Below are positions 61,233 through 64,000 of a DNA stretch of 64,000 bases, in pieces. A model generated the notes under the pieces. That model did not search any database, was not told where the DNA came from, and worked only from the letters and a program-made list of their open reading frames with translations. Both the position numbers and the translations under genes were made by a program. This DNA is from Sphingomonas sp. EC-HK361 (lineage in GTDB: Bacteria > Pseudomonadota > Alphaproteobacteria > Sphingomonadales > Sphingomonadaceae): contig NZ_LR701493.1 in assembly GCF_902498785.1 (NCBI RefSeq), positions 233,459 through 297,458 of the forward strand. Direction: 5' to 3'. The stretch's first letter is position 1. Each line of letters starts with the position of its first letter.

Positions 61233-62381
61233 ATGGATCGTCACTACGGCCTCGACTGGCTCCGGATCGGCGCGTTCGGGCTGCTGATCTTCTACCATAT
61301 CGGCATGGTCTTCGTGCCGTGGGACTATCATGTGAAGCTTGCCGCCGCCGATTGGGTCGTCGTCCCCATGCTGGCGACGAACGCCTGGCGGCTGATGCTG
61401 CTGTTCGTGGTCTCGGGCTATGCCAGCCGCGCGCTGATGATCCGCAGCGACGGGCTCGCCGCCTTCGCGCGCAACCGCAGCTTCCGTCTGCTCGTCCCGC
61501 TGGCCTTCGGCGTCGCGGTGATCGTCCCGCCACAGGTCTGGGCGGAGCTCGCGTCGAAATATGGCTATGCGCGCGGCTATCTCCATTTCTGGGCGCGTGA
61601 CTATTTCTCGTTCGAGACGATCGGCCGAATCGTCGTGCCCACCTGGAACCACCTGTGGTTCGTGGGCTATCTTTGGCTCTACACCATCGGGCTGACGATC
61701 CTCGCGGCGATCGCGGGACGGGTAGGGCATTTGTTCCAGCGGGCTGGCGACTGGCTCTTCGCCGGGCCGCTGCTGTTCCTCGTCCCCACCGCCTGGCTGC
61801 TCTTCATCAGCGGCTGGGCCTTTGCCGGCCAGAGCGAAACCCACGCGCTGATCGACGATGGCGTCGCGCATGCCAGCTATCTGCCGATGTTCCTCTTCGG
61901 CTTCTGGCTTGCCGGCAGCGAGAGCGCGATCGATCGCTTTCGTCGTTTCTGGCCGGTCACCGCCGCGCTCGGCCTCGCCGCCTATGCGGTCGTCGCCGGG
62001 GTCGAGATCGCCTGGCCGGGCGGTGCGCCTTATCCCTGGGGTCGCGTCTTCAGTCTCGGCAAGGGCGTGCAGGGTTGGATGACGATCGCTGCACTTATCG
62101 GTCTTGCTGAGGCGTTCCTCAACCGCGACCACCCCTGGCGCCGCACGCTGACCGAGGCGGTGTTCCCCTTCTATATCATCCACCAGACCGTCATCGTCGT
62201 TGTCGCCTATTGGCTGCGCGGCGCCGGGCTGCCGCTCGCCGCCGACTTCGCGATCCTGGTGGCGGCGACCGTCACCGGATGCTGGGCCTTCTACCTCGTC
62301 GGCCGCTCGGTCGGGTGGCTGCGGCCGCTCATCGGCCTGCGCCCCCGCGTCCATCCGCGCGGCGATATGGCATTTGCGTGA
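61233..62381 (+). CDS. Acyltransferase family 3 membrane protein (second of tandem pair)
   Basis: 382 aa. N-terminus DRHYGLDWLRIGAFGLLIFYHIGMVFVPWD is nearly the same as in the upstream gene, and PMFLFGFWLAGSES, HPWRRTLTEAVFPFYIIHQTVIV match its equivalents. It has about ten membrane segments. It is a paralogue produced by tandem duplication; the two proteins now differ in much of the middle. Probably modifies a cell-surface glycan or lipid. Convergent with the DNA ligase gene, 12 bp apart. Confidence 0.9.
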   Translation: MDRHYGLDWLRIGAFGLLIFYHIGMVFVPWDYHVKLAAADWVVVPMLATNAWRLMLLFVVSGYASRALMIRSDGLAAFARNRSFRLLVPLAFGVAVIVPPQVWAELASKYGYARGYLHFWARDYFSFETIGRIVVPTWNHLWFVGYLWLYTIGLTILAAIAGRVGHLFQRAGDWLFAGPLLFLVPTAWLLFISGWAFAGQSETHALIDDGVAHASYLPMFLFGFWLAGSESAIDRFRRFWPVTAALGLAAYAVVAGVEIAWPGGAPYPWGRVFSLGKGVQGWMTIAALIGLAEAFLNRDHPWRRTLTEAVFPFYIIHQTVIVVVAYWLRGAGLPLAADFAILVAATVTGCWAFYLVGRSVGWLRPLIGLRPRVHPRGDMAFA

Positions 62382-62393
62382 GGCCCGAGGCGT

Positions 62394-63968
62394 TCAAGCG
62401 ATCATCCGTTTCAGCGTCTCCACCCGGTCCGCCTCGGCTGCCGGCTTGTCGGTCCTGATCCGCGCGATGCGGGGGAAGCGCATCGCGACGCCGGATTTGT
62501 GCCGCCGCGATTCGTGGATCGAATCGAACGCGATCTCCAGCACCAGCGTCTTCTCGACCTCGCGCACCGGCCCGAAGCGGCCAACGGTATTCCGCCGCAC
62601 GAAGCCGTCGAGCATCTTCAGCTCCTCGTCGGTGATCCCCGAATAGGCCTTGCCGACCGGCAGCAGCTCGCCCTCTTCGCTCCAGCAGCCGAACGTATAG
62701 TCGCTGTACCAGGACGACCGCCGCCCATTGCCGCGCTGCGCATACATCATCACGCAATCGGCGGTCAGCGGGTCGCGCTTCCACTTGTACCACAATCCGG
62801 TGCGCCGCCCCGCGACATAGGGCGAGTCGCGGCGCTTGAGCATCATCCCCTCGATCGCGGCATCGCGCGCACCGCTGCGGATCGCTTCCAGCGCGGTAAA
62901 GTCCTCCGCCTCGATCACCTGGCTCAGATCGAAGCGTTGCGGATCGAGCCGCGGCACGAACGCCTCCAGCCGCACCCGGCGCTCGCTCCACGGCAGCGCG
63001 CGCAGATCTTCCTCTTCGTCGAACAATATGTCGTAAAGCCGCACGAACGCGGGATAGTCCACCAGCATCTTCGCCGAGACGACCTTGCGCCCCAATCGCT
63101 GCTGGAGCGCGTTGAAGCTCGCCGCCTCTCCACCCTGCGCCTCGCCCTTCACCAGCAACTCGCCATCGACCACTCCGGGTTCGGCAAAGGCCGCCGCTAC
63201 ATCGGGAAAGCTGCCCGTCACGTCGTCACCCGTGCGGCTGTAGAGCCGCGTTTCGCCCTTCACATGGACGATCTGGACGCGGATGCCGTCCCATTTCCAT
63301 TCCGCGGCATAATCGGCGAGGTCGACGCGCACATCCTCCAGCGGATGCGCGAGCATGAACGGGCGGAACACCGGCACGTCCGCCGCGGTCGGCTGGTCCC
63401 CGCGCCCTTCCGCCCAGTCGAACAGCGCGGCGTAAGGCGCGTCGATGCCGTGCCAGACTTCCTCGACCGCCTCGACATCGATCCCGAACGCATCGGCCAG
63501 CGCCTGCTTCGCGAGGCGTGCGGATATGCCGATCCGCATGCCCCCCGTCGCCATTTTCAACAGGGCGTAGCGTTCCTCCGGCGTCATCCGATCAAGCATC
63601 GCCGCCAGCACCGCCGGGGCATCCGAACGCGACAGATGCGCCAGCCGATCGACGACCGCCGCGACCCCCAACGGCTCATCGACCGGCGGAGTTACCGGAT
63701 CGGGCCAGAGCAACGCGACCGTCTCGGCGGTGTCGCCGACATAGTCGCGGCTCAGTCGGAACAGCACGGGATCGACCCGTTCCTCGATCAGCGCGCGGAT
63801 CTGCGCGGGCTTTACCCCCGGCAGATCGAGTTCACCTGTCAGCGCCGCCAGCGCCCAGCCGCGATCGGGATCGGGTGTCGCGCGCAGATAATCGCCGATG
63901 AGCTTCAGCTTGGCGTTGCGCGACCGCGTGTAGATCAGCGAATCGAGGAGCTGGGCAAAGGCGCGCAT
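62394..63968 (-). CDS. ATP-dependent DNA ligase, Lhr-associated type
   Basis: 524 aa. N-terminal helical DNA-binding domain (MRAFAQLLDSLIYTRSRN), then the nucleotidyltransferase motif I EWKWDGIRVQIVHV with Lys (about residue 225), motif III-like VVDGELLVKG, motif IV IEGMMLKRRDSPYVAG and motif V WYKWKRDP, with a C-terminal OB-fold including FDSIHESRRHKSGVAMRFPRI. This is the bacterial ATP-dependent ligase usually encoded with an Lhr helicase, an exonuclease-like metallo-beta-lactamase-fold protein and a phosphoesterase. Neighbours are probably just beyond the window end. Confidence 0.93.
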   Translation of the reverse strand: MRAFAQLLDSLIYTRSRNAKLKLIGDYLRATPDPDRGWALAALTGELDLPGVKPAQIRALIEERVDPVLFRLSRDYVGDTAETVALLWPDPVTPPVDEPLGVAAVVDRLAHLSRSDAPAVLAAMLDRMTPEERYALLKMATGGMRIGISARLAKQALADAFGIDVEAVEEVWHGIDAPYAALFDWAEGRGDQPTAADVPVFRPFMLAHPLEDVRVDLADYAAEWKWDGIRVQIVHVKGETRLYSRTGDDVTGSFPDVAAAFAEPGVVDGELLVKGEAQGGEAASFNALQQRLGRKVVSAKMLVDYPAFVRLYDILFDEEEDLRALPWSERRVRLEAFVPRLDPQRFDLSQVIEAEDFTALEAIRSGARDAAIEGMMLKRRDSPYVAGRRTGLWYKWKRDPLTADCVMMYAQRGNGRRSSWYSDYTFGCWSEEGELLPVGKAYSGITDEELKMLDGFVRRNTVGRFGPVREVEKTLVLEIAFDSIHESRRHKSGVAMRFPRIARIRTDKPAAEADRVETLKRMIA

Positions 63969-63978
63969 CAGGCCCTAA

Positions 63979-64000
63979 CTAAGCCTTGCGGCTGGCCTCG
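63979..64000 (-). CDS. Possible C-terminal end of the gene upstream of the ligase (partial)
   Basis: On the minus strand the last codons in one frame read EASRKA followed by TAG at 63979-63981, 10 bp before the ligase start. In loci of this type the upstream gene is the ligase-associated exonuclease. Only seven codons are visible, so this is a weak suggestion. Confidence 0.3.

Overview
The window is high-G+C chromosomal DNA that reads as a member of the Sphingomonadales (Alphaproteobacteria). The evidence is three large TonB-dependent receptors, the DUF4167 / prmC / prfA / hisS order, many carbohydrate-oxidation genes with twin-arginine leaders, and frequent ATGA or GTGA overlaps between genes. 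It is ordinary chromosome with a large sugar-catabolism island. I found no tRNA, rRNA, CRISPR array, prophage or intact insertion sequence.

Layout. 1-6.6 kb: the 3' end of a TonB-dependent receptor, a secreted glycosidase-like protein, and a minus-strand set with a DUF6445 protein, a flavin-dependent tryptophan halogenase and a DAO-family oxidoreductase. 6.6-23.5 kb: a TonB-dependent receptor, a FadR-type GntR regulator, a five-gene operon (double DUF1080 protein, three Gfo/Idh oxidoreductases, an ApbE-like protein), and the full hexuronate route uxaC, uxuB, uxuA, kdgK with an ExuT-like MFS carrier. Three copies of a TGGCCNGACCA operator-like sequence lie in front of the DUF1080 operon, between uxaC and kdgK, and in front of uxuA. 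They suggest one regulon. 23.5-37.7 kb: a tightly coupled ten-gene minus-strand operon for 3-keto-glycoside metabolism (MFS carrier, two Gfo/Idh, three TIM-barrel isomerase-like proteins, cytochrome c, gluconate-2-dehydrogenase subunit-3-like protein, GMC oxidoreductase, DUF1080 hydrolase). It is followed by a LacI-type regulator with a perfect 18-bp palindrome beside it, and by a large secreted glycosidase-like protein.

37.7-64 kb is mostly housekeeping: an IS3 transposase remnant, thrC, an EF-hand protein, a TonB-dependent receptor with a Gly-rich insertion, chorismate mutase, polyprenyl diphosphate synthase, a DUF937-like protein, a C-terminally truncated HrpB helicase ending inside a palindromic repeat, a polysaccharide flippase, CBS and DUF4167 proteins, prmC-prfA-hisS, an M61 peptidase, a GNAT / EamA / ispG operon, a DUF3089 hydrolase, two tandem acyltransferases and an ATP-dependent DNA ligase of the Lhr-associated type.

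How it fits together (inference): receptors import oligosaccharides; secreted glycosidase-like proteins and exported oxidoreductases act in the periplasm. The GMC / subunit 3 / cytochrome c set would oxidise C3 of glycosides, DUF1080 hydrolases would cleave the 3-keto products, and Gfo/Idh enzymes would interconvert keto and hydroxy sugars. Free hexuronates would then go through UxaC, UxuB, UxuA and KdgK to 2-keto-3-deoxy-6-phosphogluconate; the aldolase is not in the window. The shared operator suggests that one 3-keto-glycoside module serves uronic-acid-containing substrates.
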